Below the pieces are notes generated by a model that was given only the letters and a program-made list of their open reading frames with translations, was not told the DNA's origin and did not search any database. A stretch of DNA of 64,000 nt from Quercus robur (Eukaryota; Streptophyta; Magnoliopsida; Fagales; Fagaceae). The stretch is taken from NCBI RefSeq assembly GCF_932294415.1, contig NC_065543.1:42988277-43052276 (forward strand), in the 5' to 3' direction. The position numbers and the translations under genes were made by a program. Position 1 is the first letter of the stretch. Every line of letters starts with the position of its first letter. Positions 1 to 10,615 of this stretch are shown here, one piece after another.

Positions 1-302
1 GGATGCTATATAAGAGAAGGAGATCCCCATGGCCAAGGGATCGCAAGCAGGAAGAAGAAAAAGATAGAAAATCGAGAAAGGAGTTAGAGACAAAAAGCAG
101 AAGATACAGCCCCAGGGACTGTTATTCCAAAAGCTTGGAGGAATATCCCTACGTTCAACTGGTTGCATGGCTTGTTCATAACTACGTTTCTTCTGTCAAA
201 GACCTAGTTCTGTAACCTACTCTCTACAAATTCATTGTTGAGGGACTTTTGGGCCAGAACCACCCGCCTGTTGGGCCTGAGCCCCAAAAACTGCCCCCTA
301 CA
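1..302 (+). repeat. 5' LTR of the Tat element (3' part only)
   Basis: Matches 10314-10615 base for base in length, with 6 substitutions. It ends ...ccccctaca just before the primer-binding site. A TATA-like box (tatataag, 7-14) sits near the start of the visible part and is repeated at the equivalent place in the 3' LTR; it is the likely promoter of the element. The first ~427 bp of this LTR lie left of the window. Confidence 0.93.
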
Positions 303-304
303 AT

Positions 305-321
305 TGGCGCCGTCTGTGGGG
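305..321 (+). other. Primer-binding site of the Tat element
   Basis: tggcgccgtctgtgggg begins three bases after the LTR end. The first nine bases fit the 3' end of tRNA-Asp as used by many plant Ty3/gypsy elements; the rest pairs less well. The exact tRNA is uncertain. Confidence 0.75.
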
Positions 322-355
322 AGAACTTGTGTCTCGACAAGTGAAACAGTAAGGG

Positions 356-1936
356 ATGGAAGGATCAGGTCCGCGCCAAACCGGACGTGCAGAATCTCAA
401 CGACAGGACAACTTTGTAAACCTGGAACGAGCGAAGGACCAAGATAATCAACGAGAGGGCAGTGTGAACATCTCTCACACGAGTAGAAGTCGCTCGAAAG
501 GGAAAGATCACGCGTCCCACCAGCACAATGAGCGGAAGGCTCTACAGCAAGAGATTGATGATTTGAAGAAGAAGCTGCGTCGAGCCTAGCAAAAACATCC
601 TTCGCCCATTTCGGATACTAGCAGTGGTGAGGATGATGAATACAGACGAAGGACGAGAACCACTCCGAGCGAGACGTTCTCCTATGAGGAAGAGCGGCCT
701 CACAAACGCGGTCGCAAAAACCCACCTTACCAAGGCTTGGTCAATGACGCCATGAGCAAGGCCCTGGATCGAATCTCCCAGTCGCCATTTACCCGTAGAA
801 TAGAGAGGGCGGTGCTTCCTCGGCGGTTTAATCAGCCAACGTTTACCCTATACAATGGTCGAACTGACCCAGTGGAGCACGTGAGCCAATTCAACCAAAG
901 GATGGCCGTCCACTCCAGGGACGAGGCATTAATGTGTAAGGTGTTTCCATTCAGCCTGGGACCCCTGGCCATGAGATGGTTTGACGCTCTCCCACCGAAT
1001 TCCATAGACTCCTTTAAACAGTTGACGCAGGCTTTTGGTTCCCGCTTCATCACTAGCACTAGAGTCCCTCGGCCCCTCGATTCCCTCTTATCCTTATCCA
1101 TGCGAGAAGGAGAAACGCTGAAGGCCTACTCGGACAGATATTGGGAGACGTACAACGAGGTAGAAGGAAACCACGATGACGTCGCCATCAGTACCTTTAA
1201 AAAGGGCCTGCCGACAGAGCATGACTTGAGAAAGTCTTTCACTGGGAAACCAGTCACCAGCGTGCGACAACTCATGGACAGGATAGACAAGTATAAAAGG
1301 GTCGAAGAGGACTAGCAGACTGGGAAGGGAAAGGCGAAGTTTGTCCCTCAGGAGAGGAGGGACTTCAGGTCGGACCGCTTCAGTGGCAGTAATAAGCCGA
1401 GAAGAGATTATACGGAACAATCGGGATCCACAGGGGCTCAGGTAGTCCACGCTGTGTTCCGAGAACCATTGCACGAGATCCTGGAGAAGATAAAGTGCGA
1501 ACCCTTCTTTCAATGGCCGAATAGGATGGCAGGCGACCCCTCAAAACGCAATCAGAATCTATATTGTGCGTATCACCAAGAGCCTGGTCACGTCACTGAC
1601 GAATGTAGGAACCTGAAAAACTATTTGGATCGACTTGTCCGAGAAGGAAAGCTAAGGCATCTGTTGCACTACCCTGAGCAGTCAAATGTCGATACCAGGC
1701 AAAGCGCCTTGAGGCCACCCATAGGCACGATAAATGTCATTCTTGCCGCACCTGGGAGAACCGGTTCCGGCCCGCTCAGAGTAATGTCAGTGGGTAGGTT
1801 TCCGACAGAGCCAGGCAAAAGGGGATCCAAGAGAGCCAGAGGGAGGGCCCTGCCATTAATTGGGTTCACGGAGGAGGACAATGAGGGAACTATTCAACCC
1901 CATGAGGATGCCCTAGTCGTGACGCTCAGAATATGA
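356..1936 (+). pseudogene. gag of the Tat element, interrupted by in-frame stops
   Basis: The start at 356 (ATG GAA GGA) opens a frame that runs through the whole gag-pol region. Residues encoded at 737-1315 contain the retrotransposon gag domain (PFTRRIERAVLPRRFNQPTF, then WFDALPPNSI). At about 1566-1610 is a knuckle C-x2-H-x4-H-x4-C, a variant of the classic CCHC found in Tat-type elements. Stops are TAG at 587-589, TAG at 1313-1315 and TGA at 1934-1936, with no frame change on either side of any of them. The first two replace what look like Gln codons (CAG). The protein would be the capsid/nucleocapsid structural polyprotein; this copy cannot make it intact. Confidence 0.85.
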
Positions 1937-2371
1937 GGTTATGACGTGAAGAGGGTGTTAGTTGATCAGGGTAGCGCCGTGGAGGTGATGTACCCAGACT
2001 TGTATAAGGGGCTGAATTTGAAGCAGGAAGACCTGTCGCCATACGATTCACCCCTGCTTAGCTTTGAGGGAAAAATCGTCATCCCGAAAGGCATGATTAG
2101 GTTGCCTGTGCAAACAGACACAGAAGTAGTGGAAGTGGACTTCATCGTGGTGGACGCATACTCACCTTACACAGCTATTGTGGCACGGCCCTGGCTTCAT
2201 GCACTAGGGGCTGTGTCGTCTACCCTGCACCAGAAAGTGAAATATCCGTCAGAGGGCCGAATCAAAGAGATAGTAGGGGACCAAGGAATGGCCAGGCAAT
2301 GCATGGTATCGGCAATTGCTCGACAATTAAGCAGCGGACCCTCCACTTCAGCCGGGAATAGCTTATAGTAA
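1937..2371 (+). pseudogene. Aspartic protease region of the Tat element
   Basis: Same frame as gag. The stretch VLVDQGSAVEVMYPDLYKGL carries the D-x-G-S form of the retropepsin active site, followed by VDFIVVDAYSPYTAIVARPW, a typical plant gypsy protease context. Two consecutive stops (TAG 2366-2368, TAA 2369-2371) end this open part. The frame resumes directly after them, so these are point lesions or mark a poorly conserved protease-RT linker. Confidence 0.8.
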
Positions 2372-3736
2372 TCAAGGACCCCGGTCCTGGCTACAGGTAA
2401 TGAAGGACCGGCCATGGAGGTGAGCTGTGAAGAGCTGGAGAAAGTGCTCGTCGGATCAGACCCCGAGAGATTTTTCCAGATTGACTCGGAATTACCAGCA
2501 CAGGAGAAGTCGGCGCTAATTAATTTTCTATGACGAAATGAGGACGTATTCGCCTGGGATCCTTACGAAGCCCCTGGGGTTGACTTAGACCTAATACGCC
2601 ATCACCTTAACGTTAATCTGGCTATTACCCCAAAGAAGCAGCTTCCCCGGCGCCTGTCAAAGGAGCATGCGGACGCTGTGAGAGAGGAAGTCGTAAAATT
2701 GAAGAGAGTTGGGGCTATCAAGGAAGTATTCTACCCCGAATGGTTGGCGAACACAGTCGTGGTGAAGAAGAAGAGCGGGAAATGGCGGGTCTGCGTGGAC
2801 TTCACGGACTTAAACAAGGCCTGCCCGAAGGATCCTTTCCCGATGCCGCGGATAGACCGACTGGTTGACGCAACTGTCGGGCATCCCCGAATGAGTTTTT
2901 GGGACGCTTTCCAGGGCTACCATCAGATATCCTTGGCCACCGAAGACCAGGAAAAAACTGCTTTTGTCACCCCAATTGGCAACTATCATTACAAGGTGAT
3001 GCCTTTTGGCCTGAAGAATGCCGGGTCGACCTATCAAAGGATGATGACTAGGATGTTTGAGCAACAGATGGGAAAAACTGTCGAGGTGTATATAGACGAT
3101 ATGGTAGTAAAGAGTAAATTGGTGACCAACCACATCAGGGACCTCGACGAAGTGTTTCAAATCCTGAGAAGGTACAAGCTGCGACTGAACGCATCCAAGT
3201 GCTCATTTGGAGTGGGATCGGGGAAATTCCTTGGCTACATGGTAACCCACCAGGGAATCGAGGTCAACCCTGACCAAATAAGGGCCATTCATAGTATGCA
3301 GCCTCCTCGGAATCCCAAAGATGTCCAGAAGCTTACCGACATGATAGCAGCTTTGAACCGTTTCATCTCCCGCTCAGCGGACAGATGCAGACCTTTTTTC
3401 CTCCTATTGCACAAGTGGAAGGGTTTCGAGTGGACTGAAGAGTGTGATTTAGCATTCCAACAGCTCAAGGAATACCTCGCCCGACCTCCGATCATGTCTA
3501 GTCCCGAGGCCGATGAGGTGCTGTATGCATACATCGCAGTCGTCGATCATGCGGTGAGCCTAGTACTGATCCGAGAGGACAACGGCACGCAGCGGCCCGT
3601 GTATTACGTAAGCAAGTCGCTACAGGATGCAGAGACCCGGTACCTCCCCCTCGAAAAGGCACTATTATCTGTCGTGCAAGCTACAAAGAAGCTTCCCCAC
3701 TATTTTCAGGCACATACAGTGGTTGTGCTAACCTAA
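2372..3736 (+). pseudogene. Reverse transcriptase and first RNase H of the Tat element
   Basis: The linker has a TGA at 2531-2533, inside a segment reading FL*RNEDVFAW where Arg (CGA) is expected. From 2678 the RT is open: VVVKKKSGKWRVCVDFTDLN, then DPFPMPRIDRLVDATVGH, QGYHQI, PFGLKNAGSTYQRMM and the catalytic YIDDM at 3089-3103. After the thumb comes a degenerate-looking gypsy-type RNase H (about 3513-3733; EVLYAYIAVVDHAVSLVLIR, then YYVSKSLQDAETRYLPLEK). It ends at TAA 3734-3736, where the frame continues as LPLKSVLR, so CAA to TAA is the likely change. The RT catalytic residues are intact. Confidence 0.9.
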
Positions 3737-5341
3737 CTTCCATTGAAATCAGTCCTCCGTAGCGCCGACTACACGGGGAGAATAGCCAAATGGGGAACTA
3801 TCTTGAGCGCCTTCGACATTAGATACATGCCACGCACCGCCATAAAAGGTCAAGTCCTCGCCGATCTGGTAGCTGAATTTGCGGAGCCTACCTTGGAAGG
3901 GGTGGAAGTGTCGGGATCACCGAGTGATGATAGGAGATTGGTCAGCACGATTTCTCTGCAAGAACACGATAAGTGGAGAGCATACATCGATGGTGCAGCA
4001 AACCAAAAGGGCTCCGGAGTGGGGCTCGTTCTAATCTCTCCCGAAGGTATAATCTTGGAAAAGTCGTTGAGACTGGGATTCCCAGCAACGAATAACGAAA
4101 CTGAGTATGAGGCACTGCTGGAGGGGATGTCCATGATCCAGAGGTTGGGTGGGAAATGCGTGAGCATATTCTCGGATTCGAGACTCATAGTGGGGCAAGT
4201 AAGCGGGGAATTGGAGGTGAAAGATGAAAGAATGCAACGGTACCTTGCCCGAGCTAAACGCCTACAAGCCCACTTCGACGACTTCCGTTTAACGCATATA
4301 CCCAGAAGCGGGAATACCCACGCCGATTCTCTGGCAACACTGGCCACCTCCTCGGCTCAGCCCCTTCCGCGGGTTATTTTGGTCGAGGACCTCTGCCGCC
4401 CCACGGAAGAGAAGGCTAACGGTATTCGGGTACACAACGTCGGTGAGGGACCAAGCTGGATGGACCCTCTTGTCCGGTTCTTGAAGTACGACTTCTTACC
4501 GGACGACAAAGTCGAGGCTGACAAAATCAGGAGGAGAGCTTCTCGATTCTGGTTGTCCGAGGACTCCAAGCTTTACAGACTTTCATTCTCAGGGCCATAC
4601 TTGCTGTGTGTGCACCCAGGGGCTACTGAACTCATTCTGGAGGAGTTGCACGAGGGGATTTGCGGAAGCCATACGGGGGGCCGGTCCCTCTCCCACAGGG
4701 CTATGACGCTGGGTTACTGGTGGCCGAGCATGCATAAGGAGGCTCTGGAATATGTGAAGAAGTGTGACCAATGCCAAAGGTTTGCTCCGAATATACATCA
4801 GCCGGGTGGGGTACTTAACCCATTGTCCAGCCCTTGGCCATTCGCACAATGGGGCCTAGACATATTAAGTCCGTTCCCCAAAGCTGCCGGGAACAAGAAG
4901 TTTCTTCTCGTCGGCACCGATTACTTCACGAAATGGGTCGAGGCTGAAGCTCTAGCAAACATTAGGGATGTCGATGTCAAGAAGTTTATCTGGAAAAATA
5001 TCGTCACCTGGTTCGGTACCCCACACACCCTAATCTCGGACAATGGCCTCCAATTTGATAGTAAGGCCTTTAGGGAATATTGCAGTGAACTGGGGATTGT
5101 CAACAGGTACTCTACACCAGCCTACCCGCAGAGTAACGGACAAGCAGAAGCCATCAACAAAACCATAGTGAATGGGCTGAAGAGGAGGTTGGACGACGTG
5201 AAAGGGAGGTGGGTTGAAGAACTCGCCCATGTCTTGTGGACGTACCGCACCACGCCCCGCCGATCCACGGGAGAAACCCCCTTTTCGTTGACCTACGGGG
5301 CCGAGGCCGTCATCCCATTAGAGATAAACTTTCCCTCCTAG
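3737..5341 (+). pseudogene. Second RNase H and integrase of the Tat element
   Basis: Still the same frame. At about 3980-4340 lies an additional, archaeal-type RNase H (AYIDGAANQKGSGVGLVLIS; NNETEYEALLEGM; FSDSRLIVGQ; HADSLATL), the dual-RNase-H arrangement known from Tat elements. Integrase follows: a zinc-binding H-x6-H...C-x2-C (HEGICGSH to CDQC, about 4649-4774), then the DDE core with WGLDILSPFP, LISDNGLQFDS and NGQAEAINKTI. A TAG at 5339-5341 (FPS*RTATFD) interrupts the C-terminal part and again looks like CAG to TAG. Catalytic residues are present. Confidence 0.9.
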
Positions 5342-5695
5342 AGGACTGCTACATTCGACCCCATTGCTAACAACGGGCTTCTAGAAAAAAGCTTGGACCT
5401 CCTCGAAGAGAGAAGGGAATGCGCGATGGTGCATCTAGCTCAGTATCAACAAAAGCTCAAGCAGGGCTATGACGCCAAGGTGAAGTCGAGACCCTTGACG
5501 CCCGGGGACCTAGTGCTGAGGAAAGTTCTGGGCAATGCGAGGAACCCTGCATGGGGAAAGCTTGGACCAAACTGGGAGGGCCCATACCGTATCACATCAG
5601 TGGCTGGCATTGGAGCGTACTTTTTGGAAGACTTGGACGAACGTGTAGTGCCACCTCCGTGGAATGTAAATAACCTGAAAAGGTACTTTTATTAA
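5342..5695 (+). pseudogene. Integrase C-terminal end of the Tat element
   Basis: Continues the integrase frame to the natural stop TAA at 5693-5695. It reads LLEERRECAMVHLAQYQQKL, then the GPY/F-like stretch GDLVLRKVLGN...GKLGPNWEGPYRI and a tail WNVNNLKRYFY, the usual end of plant gypsy polyproteins. No chromodomain follows, consistent with the Tat lineage. Confidence 0.85.
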
Positions 5696-5747
5696 TGAAG
5701 AACACTATACTTGATACCGTTTTACTGTACAATTATTTGCAATAAGC

Positions 5748-6720
5748 GTTAAACAGAACCCAAGTCCCGCATGGCTCCTCGAACCACAGACTTGGGGGAA
5801 ATTAACCACGCAACGATTCTCAATAAGTGTTAAACAGAACCCAAGTCCTGCATGACTCTTCGGACCACAGACTTGAGGGAAATTAACCACGCAACGATTC
5901 TCAATAAGTGTTAAACAGAACCCAAGTCCTGCATGGCTCTTCGGACCACAGACTTGGGGGAAATTAACCACGCAACGAATCTCATTAAGTGTTAAACAGA
6001 ACCCAAGTCCTGCATGGCTCCTCGGACCACAAACTTGGGGGAAATTAACCACGCAACGAATCTCAATAAGTGTTAAACAGAACCCAAGTCCTGCATGGCT
6101 CCTCGGACCACAGACTTGGGGGAAATTAACCACGCAACGATTCTCAATAAGTGTTAAACAGAACCCAAGTCCTGCATGGCTCCTCGGACCACAGACTTGG
6201 GGGAAATTAACCACGCAACGAATCTCATTAAGTGTTAAACAGAACTCAAGTCCTGCATGGCTCCTCGGACCACAGACTTGGGGGAAATTAACCACGCAAC
6301 GATTCTCAATAAGTGTTAAACAGAACCCAAGTCCTGCATGGCTCCTCGGACCACAGACTTGGGGGAAATTAACCACACAACGATTCTCATTAAGTGTTAA
6401 ACAGAACCCAAGTCCTGCATGGCTCCTCGGACCACAGACTTGGGGGAAATTAACCACGCAACGAATCTCATTAAGTGTTAAACAGAACCCAGGTCCTGCA
6501 TGGCTCCTCGGACCACAGACTTGGGGGAAATTAACCATACAACGATTCTCATTAAGTGTTAAACAGAACCCAAGTCCTGCATGGTTCCTCGGACCAGACT
6601 TGGGGGAAATTAACCATTGTGCGATTCTCAATAAGCGTTAAAGGGAGCCCAAGTCCTGCGCGGATTCTTAGTCACGGACTTGGGAGAAGTCAGCATTGTA
6701 ATCGTTTTTGCCCAATTATA
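5748..6720 (+). repeat. 81-bp tandem array in the 3' region of the Tat element
   Basis: About twelve units start with gttaaacagaaccc at 5748, 5829, 5910, 5991, 6072, 6153, 6234, 6315, 6396, 6477, 6558 and a diverged one at 6637. The period is exactly 81 bp, except 79 at the last step. Each unit contains an imperfect palindrome (cccaagtcctgcatgg... / ...cagacttggggg). Because 81 is a multiple of three, the minus strand shows a 308-codon open frame with a 27-residue period. I regard that as a by-product, not a gene. Satellite-like arrays after pol are known in Tat/Ogre elements. Confidence 0.95.
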
Positions 6721-6950
6721 AAGTATCGACCATTCTAACGTATTCATTCATTATTGCTTGACATTCAGCAGTAAAATGGCAAAACCAATATCCATTCATG
6801 ATGAAAACAAAATAGAATAAAGCAGCGATATATGAAATGAAATAACTTTTGTCATATAATGTTCAAAGTAACTCAGTTCAGAAACATTAGCAAGGATCAA
6901 ACAAAACGAGGTACAAAAAAGCAAAACAGATGAATTCCTATACTACGTCC

Positions 6951-9462
6951 CTAAGGGCCCTGAGTCGGGGCAGGCTGATCATTCGCTGCTGGGTTCTCCG
7001 GGGCGATCTCCTGGGCCTGGGCAAGGATCTCGCTGATGCGAAGACTGTCCTCGGGTGACTGGCCCTGCGTAGCTTGCTTCGTGCCCCTAGTCTCGGGAAC
7101 GGAGGAATTTGCTGGAAGAGGCTCAGTGGAGGCGACCTCGCCAGGAATCTCACGTATTTCCGCAGGGAAAAAGATGTTCTCAGCTTTCCTGAGATCAGAA
7201 TCTGCGGGGACGGCTGCCCGATCTATGGCCACTCCCCAGGTCGAGGTGACGTATTCCCTGCAAACGGTGGCGACTTCCTCGGCCAGTCTCTCCTCAGTAT
7301 CGTGAACTCCACGTTCATACGAAACCGCCACAGCCTTCTCGGCAACCTCCCTGGACAAGCGAGTTTCCTCCTTGGTCCTTGCAAGCTCAGCTTTAAGCTC
7401 CGAAACTGCCTGTTGCTCCGCTGCCAGTCTCTCCTCAGAGTGACGGAGCTGCTTGCGCAGCTCGTCAGCTTGCTTTTCAGCATTTTTCAGGCCAGCCTCT
7501 GCACTCGCATTGGCCTTCTTCACCTCCTTTAGCTCATTACCCTGACGATCAAAATCTCGTTTGAGATCGCCAGCGGCCCTCTCAGCTGCAGAACGGGACT
7601 GAGCCTCCTTATGCATATCCTCACGGGCCTTCTTGGCCCACTCCTCAGCAATATAAATTTGTTGAGTGACCTGCGCTCGGATGAAAATGAAGACGATATC
7701 AAAACAAGACGATAAGAGGGTACTCAGTACAAAGACAAGATAGAAGATTCCACTTACCACGGCCATATCCCTCTTCAGTGACATGAAAAGTTCTGGCTGA
7801 CGAATCTTCCTGAGACCCTCCATGTCACGGGGCAGGAGAAGAGGCTGCTGCAGCGCCTCAGCCAAGAACGAAGCCTGCTCTCGCTGGGATTCCCATAGGG
7901 TCGCATCCCAGAGGACTGGAGCGCCGTCTAACTCGATTCGAGGAGACCACGTTCGTGGTACCCTCGGTATGGCCGCCTCGTCTCGGCTCTCAGTGGACCT
8001 GGTCCTTTTCTCTCGGGGCTCTTTCGTTTCCTTGCCCTTCTTTTTAGGCCCGGCCTTCTCACGGGAAACTTCTCCCTCCTCCGTCTCTTCTACAGGCCTT
8101 TTTCGCCTTAAGTTAGGCACAGGCTGCAGCGCCGTATCCGATGAGGGAGGGGGAGGAGGAACGGGAGCTTTGGGGACTGTCTGTCCTTTCGAGACTTCTT
8201 TGGAGGTTTGCCCCTTGGACCTGTTAGATAGAAGACCCCTAAGGCCAGTCCTCGGCTGGAGATCCATTCCTTCTTCTTATTCTGTGTCTTCGCTGATATC
8301 AGGTTGTGCGATGACCAAACCAGTACCAGGAGCCGCTGAGGCGCGGTCTAAATCAGCGTCAGAGTCGGAGAGCTCTACTACCCTGACTGAAGCTTCCCCT
8401 TCCTCAGTAAATTGAAACTGGTCTATCTGATCCTCTAAGGATGAATGTGAAGAGCCAGCCTCCTCCTCTGGGATAAATACTGGGGGAAAGGCACGTTGGG
8501 GAGGTAACTGAATAGGAGGCAAGTCTGTGGCAGCGAGAAACCCTGGTATGGAAACGTCAATGCGTGCCAACCTCGGACTGTCAGCCCTTATAGCTTGTCC
8601 GGCTTCCACCTGGGCTCGAGTGAGTGGAGTGAAGTCCAAAATCAAAGGAGCCGACCGTAGTTGTCCGTCCTCGCTAACGAAGATCTCGGACCTCAGGAGG
8701 TAATTTAGGGCCGGGATATTGACCAAGCTCAGCCGAGGGGACGTTCGCTCCTTGTCTGCGAAGGCCGTTAAAAGGTTTATGTTAGTCCGAGGAGACATGC
8801 AACTAAACCAACAAGTTTAAAATAAAAGAAAAAGGAGGGGGAGGAGCTTGAAACTAAAATCCTCCCCACGGAATCTAGTACTACGACACCCCACCTGGCG
8901 TTCCCGCCCTAGTCGGACAGTGAGGGCCGTCATACCATGGTCCGGAGACGATCAAATGGTCGTCCTTCAAGCCTTTGTTGGACTTTGGAAGGTAGGATAT
9001 CAACCTCACTTCGTCAGTCCTGGACTTTAGATAGTACGAGTCGCCGAGCCTATGTCATTCATAAAGATGAACCACGTCATGCCATGAGAGGCCGAGATTC
9101 ATCTGATTGTTCTGGGTTTCGACACACCCCAGGATCCGGAATAGATTAGCGGTGCATTGATGGGGGGCCAATCTATGACCACGTAGGTAATCCCTAGTTA
9201 TTCTCCCCATTGGAATAGTCATTCCTCCTTCCACGAAGGCTATCATTGGAATTGCGACTTCCCCTGTACTCCGCTTGAACAAAATGTTCTCCAGATGACA
9301 GTACTCTAAACCTACCTCCGGTGGGATACGATATTTCGCCCTGAAGCCCGCCATACCGGCCGGAGAATCTACCATTTTCTGAAGCCTACCCATCCCCTCT
9401 AATCCTAAAAACAACTTGAAGGCAGTATGATTAATGAAGAATAACGGAGAAGAAGCGCGCAC
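6951..9462 (-). pseudogene. Antisense, intron-containing extra ORF of the Tat element
   Basis: Three minus-strand open parts form one gene read from the 3' LTR inward: 9462 to about 8900, 8798 to 8280, and 8267 to 6951. The first part (FRAKYRIPPEVGLEYC; MTIPMGRITRDYLRGHRLAP; LISYLPKSNKGLKDDHLIVS) resembles plant 'putative gypsy-type transposon' proteins. The last part is a long heptad-rich coiled coil (about + 7250-7660). A canonical intron lies at + 7671-7757: donor GTG|GTAAGTG, acceptor GCGCAG|GTC, 87 nt. A second intron probably separates the first two parts (donor near + 8899, acceptor near + 8805). Lesions are TGA at 9055-9057 (YE*HRLGDS) and TAA at 8277-8279 (EDTE*EEGMD), both in frame. 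The final stop is at 6951-6953. Function is unknown; antisense extra ORFs are a recorded feature of Tat elements. Confidence 0.75.
7671..7757 (-). other. Spliceosomal intron inside the antisense ORF
   Basis: On the minus strand the sequence reads GTG|GTAAGTGG... to ...CGAGCGCAG|GTC. It is 87 nt, a multiple of three, and free of stops, so retention would add 29 hydrophobic residues (GIFYLVFVLSTLLSSCFDIV and on) in the middle of a charged helical protein. Splicing joins RDMAV to VTQQIYIAEEW, which keeps the helical character. Confidence 0.8.
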
Positions 9463-9876
9463 TTACGGGTAAGAAGCTCGAAGGAGTCTTCAAGAAAATG
9501 GCAGCGGAAGTGAGAGCGGATTGAAGGAGAAAGCTCTGAGACGTTCTGAATATTGAAATGCTCGTCAAAAGTGAGGGACAACCGCCCTCAAAACCTATTA
9601 TACTTGGAAGAAGTTGAACAGACGCACTTACGTTTAAGGCGAGTGAAACGCTGTCCACCGTAGATCCGGCCTTCAACCGTTGGATTGGACGAGTGTAAAA
9701 CCTCGAAAGCTGCGGTTACTTTCCCCTGGGTCATTAAATGCCCTCAACATTAATGAGGCACGTGAAGGCATGCTTCCCCCCCCTACACGTGTGAAGCAGT
9801 GATTCACCACGAACTGTCTAGTGATTATCAAAATCCCGCCTTTTCTCCTCGGACCCAGAAAAAAGGCAGGAATTTT

Positions 9877-9886
9877 GAGGGGCTAT
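9877..9886 (+). other. Polypurine tract of the Tat element
   Basis: gaggggctat directly precedes the 3' LTR start (tgtggggg), the place where plus-strand synthesis is primed. It is short and ends with pyrimidines, as in some plant gypsy elements. Confidence 0.6.
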
Positions 9887-10615
9887 TGTGGGGGTAAAAT
9901 CCGTCAGTCGACGTTGGGCCATAGTACATATACTAAGCCCAACCACGACAAGAAGAAAGGGCATGGGCATAGGATACCCCGGCCCAACCATGTTGGGCCG
10001 GGCCTGCTTAGGGGCGTCCAAGGAGGAGTACCTCCTCGGACTCGCCAAGTGTGTGTCCGATTCACACCCTATGCATGGCGAAAAGTCATCCAATACGAAA
10101 GAACAGTGCATGACGTTCTGGGAGGGGGGCAACCACGATTGCCGCATTAAATGCCAATGAGCTACTTTTCCAGCCGCATTAATGTGGAAAGGACAGGAGC
10201 ACAGAATTATCTTGGTCAGTGCAACTCACAGAAAAGAGGGAGGATGTCCTATGGGACAGGCACTCAAGTAGAGGCCCAGATGATTAACAAGTGTAGGGTC
10301 GTGATCTTAGGAAGGATGCTATATAAGAGAAGGAGATCCCCATGGCCAAGGGATCGCAAGCAGGAAGAAGAAAAAGATAGAAAAAAGAGAAAGGAGTTAG
10401 AGACAAAAAGCAGAAGATACAGCCCCAGGGACTGTTATTCCAAAAGCTTGGAGGAATATCCCTACGTCCAACTGGTTGCATGGCTTGTTCATAACTACAT
10501 TTCCTCTGTCAAAGACCTAGTTCTGTAACCTACTCTCTACAAATTCATTGTTGAGGGACTTTTGGGCCAGAACCACCCGCCTGTTGGGCCTGAGCCCCAA
10601 AAACCGCCCCCTACA
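9887..10615 (+). repeat. 3' LTR of the Tat element (729 bp, complete)
   Basis: Begins tgtggggg and ends ccccctaca, giving imperfect inverted ends (TGTGGGGG / TGTAGGGGG). It contains tatataag at 10320-10327 and the block ccgcattaatgtgg (10173-10186), which is shared with the two solo LTRs at 13979 and 21436. The last 302 bp match the visible 5' LTR with 6 differences. Confidence 0.93.

Larger units (their letters stand above)
1..10615 (+). mobile_element. Ty3/gypsy LTR retrotransposon, Tat lineage, degenerate
   Basis: The order is LTR, primer-binding site, gag, protease, reverse transcriptase, RNase H, a second RNase H, integrase, tandem array, antisense ORF, polypurine tract, LTR. RT before integrase puts it in Ty3/gypsy. 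The second RNase H, lack of a chromodomain, and extra ORF after pol fit the Tat/Ogre/Retand lineage. The left LTR starts outside the window, so target duplication on that side cannot be checked; the five bases after the right LTR are agacc. Positions 1-302 align without gaps to 10314-10615 with 6 differences, so the insertion is fairly young. All coding pieces carry stop codons, so it is unlikely to be autonomous. Confidence 0.95.

Noticed and set aside
5705..6631. Minus-strand 308-codon open frame with 27-residue repeats
   Set aside because: Produced by a tandem array whose unit is a multiple of three; no start context, no known domain, and it lies in the retroelement 3' region.
5748..6720. 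CRISPR-like regular array
   Set aside because: Units are contiguous with no unique spacers, and the setting is a plant retrotransposon.
9818..10150. Open frames on both strands in the 3' LTR
   Set aside because: LTR sequence; both strands open by chance with no domain.
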